The translations under genes were made by a program, and so were the position numbers. Positions 18,601-24,261 of a DNA stretch of 64,000 nt are shown piece after piece. Position 1 is the first letter of the stretch, and the number at the start of each line of letters is the position of its first letter. The stretch is from Psychroflexus torquis ATCC 700755 (GTDB lineage: Bacteria; Bacteroidota; Bacteroidia; Flavobacteriales; Flavobacteriaceae). The stretch spans positions 682,001 to 746,000 of the forward strand of contig NC_018721.1 in NCBI RefSeq assembly GCF_000153485.2. Reading direction: 5' to 3'. Below the pieces are notes generated by a model. That model did not search any database. It had not been told where the DNA came from and saw only the letters and a program-made list of their open reading frames with translations.

Positions 18601-19844
18601 CCATCAGCATCGGTTGTTTCTACAAATGTTTGTCCAATTCCATCAACTATGTCCACATCAACATTAGGCATATCGGGTTCAGCGGCGTCTTGAGTGCCGT
18701 TACCATTTAAATCAAAATATAAGTTCCCTATTAGTTGACCTACTTTAAAAAAACCATCGATTTCATTAAAAGATTGATTTAATATGACCGTTGTAGTTGT
18801 TGGGTTTGTCCCCTCTGTTTGAGCTACTCCGCTTGGAAAATCAGGATCACTTGTGTCAACTTCAGTTGTGGTTAAGCCCACAGGAACTGTAGAATTCCAT
18901 TCGCCATTAGCATCTGTTGGTACAGTTATGGTATCCCCCAAAGAAGTGGTAATAATAATGTTTACATTTTCAAACCCAGGCTCTCCAGGATCTTGACTAC
19001 CATTATTATTTAAATCGTCATAAAGTAAACCTGAGAGCTCTCCAGATAGAAAGAACCCATCGTTTTCTGTAAATAGGGGAGCAAGTAAATTATCCGGAAG
19101 ATTATTTATATCTATTGAAAGTTGGTACGTAGTTAGGTCTGTCCCTTCTGTTTGTGTCGCTCCCGTCGGGAAATCTGGATCGCTATTATCAATATCCACA
19201 TCAAATTCTCCAATATTAATAATAGCTGCCCAATCTCCATTAGCATCTGTTATTACTGTCACAAAATCTCCTAAAAAGTCTTCAATTACCACATCAACAT
19301 CTGGCATATCTGCTTCACTTGCATCCTGGGTACCGTTACCATTTTCATCGAAATACAAATGCCCTATAACATTTTTAAAAAAAGCATAACCTGTAGGCCC
19401 TGTGTCTGTTGTTGTATTTGAATCAATTGTTGCACGACCACCACCAAAGCCTTCAGTAATAACTAGGTTGTCTGCATAATCGGCTGTATCTTCACCAAAA
19501 GGTTGAATGAAATAGATTATATCCCCAGGCTGAATATTTTGAGACCAATTGCCATTTACATCAGTTTCAACATTGTCAAGTGAACCACCAGAGGGAAACC
19601 GCCGAAATTGAATTATCACACCTTCTAGACCAGGCTCACCAGCATCCTGAAAACCATTATTATTAATATCATAATAGACTTTACCAGTTACGGTTCCTGG
19701 ATCTGCAAATCGTGCTAATAAACTTTCAAAAGGATTCGGAAGAAAAGGATTGGAAGTATAAGATTTTTCTTCCTGTGCGAACGCTCCAATATTTATAAAA
19801 AGAAATATAAATAAGAATAGATAGGTTGGAGTAATAATTCTCAT
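6618..19844 (-). CDS. Giant tandem-repeat surface protein (SdrD-B-like repeats) with type IX type-B sorting domain
   Basis: This 4408-residue secreted protein has a signal peptide at 1-24 (cut after GAFAQ). From about residue 52, 42 tandem units of about 101 residues follow, then a C-terminal domain of about 100 residues. That domain (IYNAVSSEGSTFQNQFFRI, then VQIFNRQGVKVFD, then LPTGTYFYILNY) is the gliding-motility-type (type-B) sorting domain. Each unit starts like GHLYFDENGNGTQEPSEADM, an Sdr B-like beta-sandwich whose acidic DxNxNGxxxxxxE loop resembles a calcium-binding site. A TEGTDPTTT segment and an EIDGF end follow. The repeats are very acidic, with almost no Lys or Cys. It is inferred to be a calcium-stiffened rod or adhesin exported through the partner genes behind it. 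The ligand is unknown and no separate tip domain is visible. Confidence 0.88.
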   Translation of the reverse strand: MRIITPTYLFLFIFLFINIGAFAQEEKSYTSNPFLPNPFESLLARFADPGTVTGKVYYDINNNGFQDAGEPGLEGVIIQFRRFPSGGSLDNVETDVNGNWSQNIQPGDIIYFIQPFGEDTADYADNLVITEGFGGGRATIDSNTTTDTGPTGYAFFKNVIGHLYFDENGNGTQDASEADMPDVDVVIEDFLGDFVTVITDANGDWAAIINIGEFDVDIDNSDPDFPTGATQTEGTDLTTYQLSIDINNLPDNLLAPLFTENDGFFLSGELSGLLYDDLNNNGSQDPGEPGFENVNIIITTSLGDTITVPTDANGEWNSTVPVGLTTTEVDTSDPDFPSGVAQTEGTNPTTTTVILNQSFNEIDGFFKVGQLIGNLYFDLNGNGTQDAAEPDMPNVDVDIVDGIGQTFVETTDADGEWSATVSTGTATATIDQNDPDFPTGATQTEGTDPTIYPVASGEIYSENSGFFQSGEVSGLLYDDLNNNGSQDPGEPGFINFNIDITNSLGETITVQTDANGEWSSIVPVGSTIIDVDNDPDFPNASQTEGTNPTTTTVIINQSFNEIDGFFKIATLSGHLYFDVNGNGIQDPTEPDMPDVDVEIVDGIGQTSIETTDVNGDWTINVSAGTATTTINQNDPQFPTGAEQTEGENPTVIQNVEIGETYSEIDGFYETGTLTGHLYFDENGNGAQEPSEEDMPNVDVEITDIFGVITELATDANGDWSLVLPQGDATSSIDQSDPDFPTGAAQTEGTDPTTTTVVTGQTVNEIDGFYETGTLTGHLYFDENGNGTQEPSEADMPNVDVEITDVFGVVTTLITNANGDWSIVLPQGIATSSIVRSDPDFPSGTAQTEGTDPTTTTIVSGETFNEIDGFFGTGTLTGHLYFDENGNGTQELSEADMPNVDVEITDIFGVITILVTDANGDWSKNLPLGNATSSIDQSDPDFPTGAAQTEGDDPTITVILTGQTVNEIDGFFETGILMGHLYFDENGNGTQELSEADMPNVEVEITDVFGAVTTLVTDADGDWSLVLPQGDAISRIIRSDPDFPIGVTQTEGTDPTITTILGGQSLSEVDGFFVSGELTGHLYFDENGNGTQEPSEADMPNVDVEITDVFGDTTTLVTDANGDWSIGLSPGNATSNIDETDPDFPTGAAQTEGTDPTTTAIVNGQTFNEIDGFYESGTLTGHLYFDENGNGTQEPSEADMPNVDVEITDVFGVVTTLVTDAIGDWSIELSPGNAISNIDETDPDFPTGAAQTEGDNPTATTIVTGQTVNEIDGFYETGTLTGHLYFDENGNGTQEPSEADMPNVDVEITDVFGSVTTLVTDANGDWSLVLPQGDAISSIVRSDPDFPAGAAQTEGDDPTTTTIVTGQTFNEIDGFYEIGTLTGHLYFDENGNGTQEPSEADMPNVDVEITDVFGAVTTLTTNANGDWSLVLPQGDATSSIVRSDPDFPTGAAQTEGDDPTTTAIVNGQTVNEIDGFFETGILTGHLYFDENGNGTQELSEADMPNVDVEITDSFSQVQTVTTDANGDWSIGLSPGNATSNIDQADPDFPTGSTQTEGEDPTTTAIVTGQTFNEIDGFYESGTLTGHLYFDENGNGTQEPIEADMPNVEVEITDVFGAFTTLVSDANGDWSLVLPVGDATSSIVRSDPDFPSGAAQTEGTDPTTTTIITGQTFNEIDGFFETGILTGHLYFDENGNGTQEPSEADMPNVDVEITDSFSQVQTVTTDANGDWSIGLSPGNATSNIDENDPDFPTGATQTEGTDPTTTTIVTGQTFNEIDGFYESGTLTGHLYFDENGNGTQEPSEVDMPNVDVEITDVFGAVTTLVTDVNGDWTIELSPGNATSSIVRSDPDFPSGATQTEGTDPTTTAIVNGQTFNEIDGFYETGILTGHLYFDENGNGTQELSEADMPNVDVEITDSFSQVQTVTTDANGDWSIGLSPGNATSNIDENDPDFPTGATQTEGTDPTTTTIVTGQTFNEIDGFYESGTLTGHLYFDENGNGTQEASEADMPNVDVEITDVFGAVTTLVTNANGDWSLVLPQGDAISSIVRSDPDFPTGAAQTEGTDPTTTTILTGQTFNEIDGFFETGTLTGHLYFDENGNGTQEPSEADMPNVDVEITDVFGAVTTLVTNANGDWSIVLPQGNATSNIDETDPDFPTGAAQTEGTDPTTTTVVTGQTFNEIDGFYETGTLTGHLYFDINGNGTQEPTEPDMPNVDVEITDVFGAVTTLVSDADGDWSLVLPQGDATSSIVRSDPDFPTGAAQTEGTDPTTTTVVTGQTFNEIDGFFETGILIGHLYFDENGNGTQEPSEIDMPNVDVEITDSFSQVQTVTTDANGDWSLVLPQGDAISSIVRSDPDFPTGATQTEGTDPTTTAIVTGQTFNEIDGFYESGTLTGHLYFDENGNGTQEPSEADMPDVDVEITDVFGAVTTLVTDANGDWSLVLPQGDAISSIVRSDPDFPTGAAQTEGTDPTTTAIINGQTFNEIDGFFETGTLTGHLYFDENGNGTQEPSEADMPNVDVEITDSFSQVQTVTTNANGDWSLVLPQGDATSSIVRSDPDFPTGAAQTEGTDPTTTTVVTGQTFNEIDGFYETGTLTGHLYFDENGNGTQELSEADMPNVDVEITDVFGVVTTLVSDANGDWSIVLPQGDATSNIDEADPDFPTGAAQTEGDDPTTTAIVTGQTFNEIDGFYESGTLTGHLYFDENGNGTQEPSEADMPNVEVEITDVFGAVTTLVTNANGDWSLVLPQGDATSSIVRSDPDFPTGAAQTEGTDPTTTAIVTGQTFNEIDGFFETGTLTGHLYFDENGNGTQEPSEADMPNVEVEITDVFGAVTTLVTNANGDWSLVLPQGDATSSIVRSDPDFPTGAAQTEGTDPTTTTVVTGQTVNEIDGFYETGSLAGHLYFDENGNGTQEPSESDMPNVDVEITDVFSLVQTVTTDANGDWSIVLPQGDATSSIVRSDPDFPTGAAQTEGTDPTTTTVVTGQTFNEIDGFFETGILTGHLYFDENGNGTQEPTEADMPNVDVEITDSFSQVQTVTTDANGDWSLVLPQGDAISSIVRSDPDFPTGATQTEGDDPTTTTIVTGQTFNEIDGFFESGTLTGHLYFDENGNGTQELSEADMPNVDVEITDSFSQVQTVTTDANGDWSLVLPQGDATSSIVRSDPDFPTGAAQTEGDDPTTTAIVTGQTFNEIDGFYESGTLTGHLYFDENGNGTQEPSEADMPDVDVEITDVFGVVTTLVTDADGDWSIVLPQGDATSSIVRSDPDFPTGAAQTEGTDPTTTTVVTGQTFNEIDGFYESGILIGHLYFDENGNGTQEPSEIDMPNVDVEITDSFSQVQTVTTDANGDWSLVLPQGDATSSIVRSDPDFPTGVTQTEGTDPTTTAIVTGQTFNEIDGFYESGTLTGHLYFDENGNGTQEASEADMPSVDVEITDSFSQVQTLTTDANGDWSLVLPQGDATSSIVRSDPDFPTGATQTEGDDPTTTTIVTGQTFNEIDGFYESGTLTGHLYFDENGNGTQEASEADMPNVDVEITDSFSQVQTVTTDANGDWSLVLPQGDAISSIVRSDPDFPTGAAQTEGDDPTTTTILTGQTFNEIDGFYESGTLTGHLYFDINGNGTQEPTEPDMPSVDVEITDVFGVVTTLITDANGDWSLVLPQGDATSNIDETDPDFPIGAAQTEGDDPTTTTIVNGQTFNEIDGFFESGTLTGHLYFDENGNGTQEPSEADMTDVDVEITDSFSQVQTVTTDANGDWSLVLPQGDATSSIVRSDPDFPTGATQTEGTDPTTTAIVTGQTFNEIDGFYESGTLTGHLYFDENGNGTQEPSEADMPDVDVEITDVFGALTTLVTDADGDWSIVLPQGDATSSIVRSDPDFPTGATQTEGDDPTTTTIVNGQTVNEIDGFFVSGELTGHLYFDENGNGTQEPSEIDMPNVDIEITDVFGATTTLVTDANGDWSIELSPGNATSSIVRSDPDFPTGATQTEGDDPTTTAIVTGQTFNEIDGFYESGTLTGHLYFDENGNGTQDPIEPDMPNVDVEITDVFSQVQTVTTDANGDWSIDLPLGDATSNIDETDLDFPAGALLTEGTDPTITTILGGQTFNEIDGFFELGKLTGHLYFDLNGNGTQDSSEADMPNVDVVITDVFGTTTTLVTDANGDWNIDLPPGNATSDIDETDADFPIGSSQTEGDDPTNTTIVIGQTFNEVDGFYELGILSGRLYFDNNGNGTQDTSEEGIPNVTLFVIDSFGDQLEVETNIDGDWDIEVIAGVTISEIDITDLDFPTDVTQTEGTNPTTTLVNAGSLVISDNDGFLIDDIIIYNAVSSEGSTFQNQFFRIEGIQNYPENSVQIFNRQGVKVFDVEGYGENNNKLFRGFSSGNITIQKDERLPTGTYFYILNYINRNGTPERKNGYLHLN
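6940..19690 (-). repeat. 42-unit tandem array, period 303 bp, inside the giant surface protein gene
   Basis: The DNA repeats with a 303-base period. Units 7-40 (counted from the N-terminus) are highly alike, while units 1-6 and 41-42 are diverged. Units 1-6 alternate between a GLLYDDLNNNGSQDPGEPGF type and a NGNGTQD type with IVDGIGQT. The core units are mosaics of a few alternative blocks: DVFGAVTTLVTD or DSFSQVQTVTTD, SSIVRSDPDFP or SNIDETDPDFP, and LVLPQGDA or IGLSPGNA. This pattern suggests unequal crossing-over and gene conversion. The array could be collapsed or misassembled if it was built from short reads. Confidence 0.92.
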
Positions 19845-19860
19845 ACAACAAAGGTTTAGA

Positions 19861-19868
19861 CAAAAATA
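19861..19868 (-). promoter_or_regulatory. Putative -7 box for the giant surface protein operon
   Basis: On the minus strand this reads TATTTTTG, a match to the Bacteroidota -7 consensus TAnnTTTG, and it lies 16 bases before the ATG at 19844. No clear -33 TTG is seen. The remaining gap to prfC (19869-20054) is AT-rich and contains the palindromic-looking ATATATGT repeats near 19945-19975. Confidence 0.45.
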
Positions 19869-20054
19869 AACTATTATTTAATATTTTAAGATAATATTAA
19901 AAGTTTTTTATGCTCTGTTAAGAACTTTTTTTAGCAAAAAATATACATATATACCAATAAATATATATGTATAAGCAATAATTATAAATATACATCAATG
20001 CACAAACATTATCAATATATGTATCAAAACGATGGACATCAGAAATTAAAAAAT

Positions 20055-20062
20055 TAAATTTG
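20055..20062 (+). promoter_or_regulatory. Putative -7 box for prfC (near-leaderless)
   Basis: The sequence TAAATTTG matches TAnnTTTG and ends only 4 bases before the prfC ATG at 20067. With the usual spacing, transcription would begin at or next to the start codon. Confidence 0.4.
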
Positions 20063-20066
20063 CAGC

Positions 20067-21653
20067 ATGAAATTAAATAAAGAAATTAATAGGAGAAGAA
20101 CCTTTGGTATTGTTTCTCACCCTGATGCTGGTAAAACAACGCTAACAGAAAAGTTACTCCTTTTTGGAGGTGCTATACAAGAAGCTGGAGCTGTAAAGTC
20201 GAATAAAATCAAAAAAACAGCCACAAGTGACTTTATGGAAATAGAGCGTCAAAGAGGGATTTCTGTTGCTACTTCTGTTTTAGGCTTTGAATATAAAGGT
20301 ATTAAAATCAACATCTTAGACACACCAGGTCACAAAGATTTTGCTGAGGACACCTTTAGAACTTTAACGGCTGTAGATAGTGTCATCGTCGTGATTGATG
20401 TTGCTAAAGGAGTTGAAGAGCAAACTGAAAAACTCGTAAAAGTTTGCAGAATGCGTAATATTCCTATCATTGTTTTCATCAATAAAATGGATAGAGAAGG
20501 TAAAGATGCCTTTGGATTGTTGGATGAGATCGAGCAAAAATTAGGCTTACGTGTCACTCCGCTAAGTTTCCCTATCGGTATGGGTTATGACTTTAAAGGA
20601 ATTTATAACATCTGGGAAAAAAATGTTAATTTATTTACCGGAGACCCCAAAAAGGATATTGAGGAAACTGTTGAAGTCAACGATTTATCTACCGATGAAA
20701 TTGACCAGCTTATAGGCACAGACTCTGCCGACACCTTAAGAGAAGAGCTAGAACTTGTAGAGGGCGTCTATCCAGATTTTGATATCGAATCCTACAAGAA
20801 CGGAGATTTACAACCTGTATTTTTTGGCTCAGCCTTAAATAATTTTGGGGTTCGGGAATTACTAGATTGCTTTATCAAAATAGCCCCATCACCACGACCT
20901 AAACAAAGTGATGTTCGAGAAATTAAGCCAGATGAGGATAAATTTACTGGATTTGTCTTTAAAATTCATGCCAATATGGATCCTAGACACCGGGATCGTC
21001 TAGCTTTTGTGAAAGTTGTTTCCGGTAAATTCGAAAGAAACAAACCCTATCTCCACATCCGAAGTAAAAAAACTCTAAAGTTTTCTAGTCCGAATGCTTT
21101 TTTTGCTGAACGCAAAGAAATTGTTGATGAAATGTTTCCAGGAGACATCGTTGGGCTTCACGACACTGGAACTTTTAAAATTGGTGACACCTTAACAGAA
21201 GGTGAGATTATTCAGTACAAAGGCATCCCTAACTTTTCTCCTGAACATTTTAGATATATCAATAATGTCGATCCCATGAAGTCTAAGCAACTTAATAAAG
21301 GGATTGAACAATTGATGGATGAGGGTGTTGCGCAATTGTTTACGCTAGAACTAAACAATAGAAAAATTATTGGTACTGTAGGAGCGCTTCAATATGAGGT
21401 GATACAGTATAGACTGGAACACGAATACGGTGCTAAATGCTCTTATGAAAACATCAACGTGCATAAGGCTTGTTGGATCGAACCGAAAGATGAGAAAAGC
21501 GAAGAGTTTAAAGAATTTAAACGTGTGAAATCTAAGTTTTTAGCCAAGGATAAAACCAATCAATTGGTGTTTCTAGCAGATTCTGAATTTTCCTTGCAAA
21601 TGACTCAACAAAAATATCCAAATATCATATTTCATTTCACCTCAGAATTTTAA
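20067..21653 (+). CDS. prfC: Peptide chain release factor 3 (RF3)
   Basis: This 528-residue translational GTPase recycles RF1 and RF2 from the ribosome after termination. GTPase motifs are visible: G1 SHPDAGKTTLTEKLL (about residue 17), switch I with ERQRGISVATSV, G3 DTPGHKDFAED and G4 FINKMDREG. The C-terminal RF3 domain contains FVFKIHANMDPRHRDRLAFV and VGALQYEVIQYRLEHEYG. Length and motifs are complete. It stands alone and rightward, and the terminator hairpin at 21911-21947 lies between it and the convergent cysteine-synthase-family gene. Confidence 0.95.
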   Translation: MKLNKEINRRRTFGIVSHPDAGKTTLTEKLLLFGGAIQEAGAVKSNKIKKTATSDFMEIERQRGISVATSVLGFEYKGIKINILDTPGHKDFAEDTFRTLTAVDSVIVVIDVAKGVEEQTEKLVKVCRMRNIPIIVFINKMDREGKDAFGLLDEIEQKLGLRVTPLSFPIGMGYDFKGIYNIWEKNVNLFTGDPKKDIEETVEVNDLSTDEIDQLIGTDSADTLREELELVEGVYPDFDIESYKNGDLQPVFFGSALNNFGVRELLDCFIKIAPSPRPKQSDVREIKPDEDKFTGFVFKIHANMDPRHRDRLAFVKVVSGKFERNKPYLHIRSKKTLKFSSPNAFFAERKEIVDEMFPGDIVGLHDTGTFKIGDTLTEGEIIQYKGIPNFSPEHFRYINNVDPMKSKQLNKGIEQLMDEGVAQLFTLELNNRKIIGTVGALQYEVIQYRLEHEYGAKCSYENINVHKACWIEPKDEKSEEFKEFKRVKSKFLAKDKTNQLVFLADSEFSLQMTQQKYPNIIFHFTSEF

Positions 21654-21679
21654 ACACGTTTAAAAAGGCAAACCTAGTA

Positions 21680-21784
21680 TACCAAATTAGACCTATAATA
21701 ACGCAATAAATCGTTTCTTTTTCGCCTGCTTTTCATCAAAAATAATTCAATTTATTCATACGGCATTATAAATATAATTTGGTA
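21680..21784. repeat. A-family inverted-repeat element, internally deleted copy (A1)
   Basis: This 105-base element begins TACCAAATTA and ends TAATTTGGTA. It matches the two outer parts of the longer A copies at 43800, 45039, 56366 and 58682, in the opposite orientation, but lacks the central GCATAGCCTTAG segment. Flanks are GTA on the left and TTA on the right, so the direct repeat is imperfect. Confidence 0.75.
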
Positions 21785-21910
21785 TTAGAAGCCGAGAACC
21801 TGCTTTCCGCATCAAGTCCGCAGTTTTCACTGCGTAAAAACCTTACGGGCTTTTACCTACAATCAGGGCTAGGGCCACCTGGTAAACTTTCAAGATCTAC
21901 GTTTTAAAAC

Positions 21911-21947
21911 AAAAAACAACCTCTTAAAATTTAAGAGGTTGTTTTTT
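21911..21947. terminator. Bidirectional intrinsic terminator
   Basis: AACCTCTTAAA pairs with TTTAAGAGGTT, with an A run on the left and a T run on the right. It serves both convergent genes, prfC and the cysteine-synthase-family gene. Confidence 0.85.
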
Positions 21948-21965
21948 GTAGTTATAGATAAGAGT

Positions 21966-22946
21966 TTAATCTATATATCCCATTTCTCTCATCCAGTCAT
22001 CGTTAAACATTTTTCCAACATACCTGCTTCCATGATCGTGAAATAAAATCACTACCACATCCTCTTTTTTGAAATGCTCCTTCAATTGAAGCATACCTTT
22101 TACAGCAGCTCCAGCTGAATTACCTAAAAACATGCCTTCTTCTTTAGCGAGTCTTTGAGTATAAACAGCCGCATCCTTGTCGGTGACTTTCGTAAATCCG
22201 TCGATGCCATCAAATCTTACATTCAGCGGTAGGATATCCTCTCCAATTCCTTCGGTGACATAAGGGTAAATTTCATTTTCGTCGAACTCTCTAGTTTCAT
22301 GGTATTTTTTAAAAACGGAACCGTAAGTATCTATCCCCCAAATTTTAATATTTGGATTTTTCATTTTCAAATAACTGCTTACTCCAGAGATTGTACCTCC
22401 AGTTCCAACGCCAGATACAAAATGGGTCACTTTCCCATCGGTTTGTTCCCAAATTTCTGGACCTGTAGTTTTAAAGTGAGCTTTGCAGTTGGACGGATTA
22501 TCGTATTGGTTGACATACCAAGAATTTGGAGTTTCCCTAGCCAATCTTGCAGAAGTGGAATAGTAAGATCTTGGATCGTCTGGAGCCACATCTGTAGGAC
22601 AAACATAGACTTCGCAACCTACGGCTCGTAGAATATCCATTTTCTCTTTACTCTGCTTATCGCTAAGAACGCAAACTACTTTATAGCCTTTTATAATTGC
22701 TACTAAAGCCAATCCCATACCTGTATTTCCCGAGGTCCCTTCAATAATAGTCCCTCCAGGTTTTAATGCGCCATACGTTTCGGCATCTTCAATCATCTGC
22801 AAAGCCATTCTGTCTTTTACAGAGTTTCCAGGATTAAAAGTTTCGTATTTGGCCAATACCAAAGAATCGATTTCTTCTACCATTTTATTCATCTTCACCA
22901 TTGGTGTTTTACCAATAGTTCCAAGGATATTTTCAGCGTAATCCAT
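21966..22946 (-). CDS. PLP-dependent cysteine synthase family enzyme, cystathionine beta-synthase-like
   Basis: This cytoplasmic fold-type II PLP enzyme acts in sulfur amino-acid metabolism. The PLP lysine is K44 in NPGNSVKDRMA. TSGNTG (71-76) binds the substrate carboxylate and GVGTGGTISG binds the cofactor phosphate. The segments DPRSYYSTSARLARE, YDNPSNCKAHFKTTGPEIW and VTEGIGEDILP are more like cystathionine beta-synthases than CysK. At 326 residues it lacks the C-terminal CBS (Bateman) domain. It may therefore condense serine or O-acetylserine with homocysteine or sulfide, and substrate choice cannot be settled from sequence. It is a single leftward gene. Confidence 0.85.
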   Translation of the reverse strand: MDYAENILGTIGKTPMVKMNKMVEEIDSLVLAKYETFNPGNSVKDRMALQMIEDAETYGALKPGGTIIEGTSGNTGMGLALVAIIKGYKVVCVLSDKQSKEKMDILRAVGCEVYVCPTDVAPDDPRSYYSTSARLARETPNSWYVNQYDNPSNCKAHFKTTGPEIWEQTDGKVTHFVSGVGTGGTISGVSSYLKMKNPNIKIWGIDTYGSVFKKYHETREFDENEIYPYVTEGIGEDILPLNVRFDGIDGFTKVTDKDAAVYTQRLAKEEGMFLGNSAGAAVKGMLQLKEHFKKEDVVVILFHDHGSRYVGKMFNDDWMREMGYID

Positions 22947-23017
22947 AGTTTAATTTTAGTGTGGCAAATATAAAAAAAGTAAAACTCAAAACAGCGAGAT
23001 TATCAAGGCTATAATAG

Positions 23018-24253
23018 CTATTCAAACTTCATTGCCTTTACTGGCGAAATTTTCACAATGATAACCGAAGGAATCAACAGCATCAATAAACACAAGACTA
23101 AAGTGCCAAAGTTAATCATTAAGATATAGTCTAAACTCAGATATATTGGAGCTTCAGAAACATAGTAAGTTTCTGGGTTGAGCTGAATAATTTTAAAATA
23201 CTTCTGTATTAATAAAAGACTAATTCCTATTAAGTTACCCCAAAACAGACCTTTAAAAATCAAGTAACCAGCATTGTATAAAAAGATTTTACGGATAGAC
23301 CAATCTGAAGATCCTAAAGCTTTTAAAATACCAATCATTTGAGTCCGTTCCAAAATAAGGACTAATAAAGCTGTCATCATATTAATTCCTGCTACCAAAA
23401 TCATAATCCCAATAATAAGGATAATATTAAAGTCAAACATTTTTAACCATTCAAAAATGGAAGGATATAATTCGACTATCGTGCTCGCATTCAAAAAGGA
23501 GTCCACTTCTTCATAGACCTTGTAGCCAACTTCTTGAATATCGTTGAAATCTTCTACAAAAAGTTCAAATTGACCTATTTCATTTGCACTCCAATCGTTG
23601 AGTCTTTGGATTTGCTTTAAGTCGGCAATGATATAGGTTTCGTCAAATTCTTTAAAACCAGAGTCAAATATTCCTGATATCGTTAAGCCGACCGATCTTG
23701 GTAACCGGTCCTGATCCTCCCTCAAAAAATAAACAATAAGTTTATCTCCAGTTTTAAAGCCTAGACGGGTAGCCAAATAATCTGAAATCAATACTTCTCG
23801 ACTTATGGATTCATCAAAAACAGGTAAAACTCCGTCTACCAAAAATTCTTCCAAATATTCCCAACGGTACTGTTCATCCACTCCTTTAACAACAATGCCT
23901 TCAAAATCTGTTTCAGTCCGAATGATACCGTACTTGGTCGCTACTTTTTGGATATGCTCAATTTCTGGAATGCTCGTAAAGGAAGGATAAAATTCCTGCT
24001 GAGTGCTCACAGGATTTTGGGTGATGGTAGCTTGGTTATTGGTGAAATTATTGATGACTATGTGACCATTGAAGGCTGCAATTTTTTCTCTGATTTTTTC
24101 CTGTAACCCAAAACCCGTTGCAACCGCAATAAACATCATGACTACACCAATAGCAATCGCCGAAATCGCAATTTTAATTATCGGTGCCGATATGCTACTT
24201 TTATAATCGCTTTTAGTAACTAGGCGTTTAGAAATAAAATATTCAAAATTCAA
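23018..24253 (-). CDS. LolC/LolE-like (MacB/FtsX-type) ABC transporter permease
   Basis: This 411-residue inner-membrane protein has one N-terminal membrane segment (about 28-50), a large periplasmic domain (about 55-270) and three C-terminal segments (about 275-405). That is the topology of the lipoprotein-releasing LolC/E family, and the start NFEYFISKRL and end MLLIPSVIIVKISPVKAMKFE fit it. The role is inferred to be lipoprotein sorting to the outer membrane. No ATPase (LolD) gene is adjacent. The start codon at 24253 is TTG, and no ATG lies in frame between it and the preceding stop. It faces the NamZ-like gene head to head, with only 8 bases between start codons. Confidence 0.85.
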   Translation of the reverse strand: MNFEYFISKRLVTKSDYKSSISAPIIKIAISAIAIGVVMMFIAVATGFGLQEKIREKIAAFNGHIVINNFTNNQATITQNPVSTQQEFYPSFTSIPEIEHIQKVATKYGIIRTETDFEGIVVKGVDEQYRWEYLEEFLVDGVLPVFDESISREVLISDYLATRLGFKTGDKLIVYFLREDQDRLPRSVGLTISGIFDSGFKEFDETYIIADLKQIQRLNDWSANEIGQFELFVEDFNDIQEVGYKVYEEVDSFLNASTIVELYPSIFEWLKMFDFNIILIIGIMILVAGINMMTALLVLILERTQMIGILKALGSSDWSIRKIFLYNAGYLIFKGLFWGNLIGISLLLIQKYFKIIQLNPETYYVSEAPIYLSLDYILMINFGTLVLCLLMLLIPSVIIVKISPVKAMKFE

Positions 24254-24261
24254 GGTGAAGT

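Larger units (their letters stand above)
21654..21965. other. Intergenic region prfC / cysteine-synthase-family gene
   Basis: This convergent gap holds element A1 (21680-21784), a GC-richer block with a small CGCAGT/ACTGCG hairpin (21801-21851, related to 62520-62631) and a bidirectional terminator (21911-21947). No coding sequence is seen. Confidence 0.7.

Noticed and set aside
18404..18610. Leftward 68-codon frame (MLMENGQQLYLRELL...)
   Set aside because: It is another frame inside the giant surface protein gene, with no family features.
6940..19690. Regular direct repeats that could be mistaken for a CRISPR array
   Set aside because: The 303-base period is fully coding, there are no short repeats with unique spacers, and no cas genes are present.
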